Positions 5,697-5,698 of a stretch of 5,698 nucleotides of DNA are shown one piece after another. The notes under the pieces are model-generated. The model had not been told where the DNA came from, did not search any database, and worked only from the letters and a program-made list of their open reading frames with translations. The DNA lies in the NCBI GenBank assembly GCA_934621665.1, contig CAKTUT010000113.1, positions 1-5,698 of the forward strand, in the 5' to 3' direction. The translations under genes were made by a program, and so were the position numbers. Every line of letters starts with the position of its first letter. The stretch's first letter is position 1. The stretch comes from an uncultured Oscillospiraceae bacterium. GTDB lineage: Bacteria; Bacillota; Clostridia; Oscillospirales; Oscillospiraceae.

Positions 5697-5698
5697 AC

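Noticed and set aside
5129..5698. IF3 starting at the GTG at the window edge (189 residues).
   Set aside because: The first 17 codons would cover the leader hairpin and the Shine-Dalgarno itself, and the Cys-rich peptide has no resemblance to IF3.
1..5698. Mobile element, CRISPR array, tRNA, toxin-antitoxin or defence island.
   Set aside because: I saw no transposase or integrase motifs, no spaced repeat array, no tRNA-like cloverleaf and no partner genes for such systems. The content is housekeeping plus one ABC transporter.

Overview
The window looks like chromosomal DNA of a low-to-mid GC Gram-positive bacterium, most likely a member of the Clostridia (Oscillospiraceae/Ruminococcaceae-like). 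The reasons are strong AGGAGG-type ribosome binding sites throughout, the Firmicutes-type infC-rpmI-rplT order, protein sequences close to Firmicutes IF3, L35, L20 and GAPDH, and a one-gene ATPase-permease fusion of the FtsX/MacB superfamily with no adaptor or outer-membrane partner. The genus-level placement is an inference.

Layout from left to right. (1) Positions 1-484, minus strand: the first 161 codons of glyceraldehyde-3-phosphate dehydrogenase (gap), cut by the window edge just after the catalytic cysteine. (2) 485-805: a 321-bp AT-rich divergent intergenic region. It holds a good sigma-A promoter for gap, a leader hairpin in the gap 5' UTR, a dyad and a tandem repeat abutting the gap -35 box, a plus-strand terminator-like hairpin with no gene of its own, and an 18-bp inverted repeat close to the ABC gene. 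(3) 806-3757, plus strand: a 983-residue ABC transporter with an N-terminal ATPase and a C-terminal FtsX permease. The reading frame stays open leftward to 53, but that extension is antisense to gap and is not coding. (4) 3764-3790: a strong symmetrical terminator shared by two convergent genes. (5) 3794-4441, minus strand: a HAD-superfamily phosphatase of the beta-phosphoglucomutase-like type. (6) 4511-5647, minus strand: the translation operon infC (IF3), rpmI (L35), rplT (L20), closed by a strong intrinsic terminator at 4472-4501. The right edge (5648-5698) holds the end of the infC leader, with a hairpin just before the infC Shine-Dalgarno sequence.

The ribosomal genes, the glycolytic gene and the phosphatase are housekeeping functions. 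The ABC exporter is the least defined gene. I found no mobile element, CRISPR array, tRNA or rRNA, and no convincing new multi-gene system. The points most worth a second look are regulatory: an AUC start codon for infC (no ATG, GTG or TTG start fits), a leader hairpin whose 3' arm could alternatively pair across the infC Shine-Dalgarno, an orphan terminator-like hairpin upstream of the ABC gene, candidate operators in the divergent region, and a phosphatase gene placed so close behind the ribosomal terminator that it seems to depend on readthrough or a promoter inside rplT.
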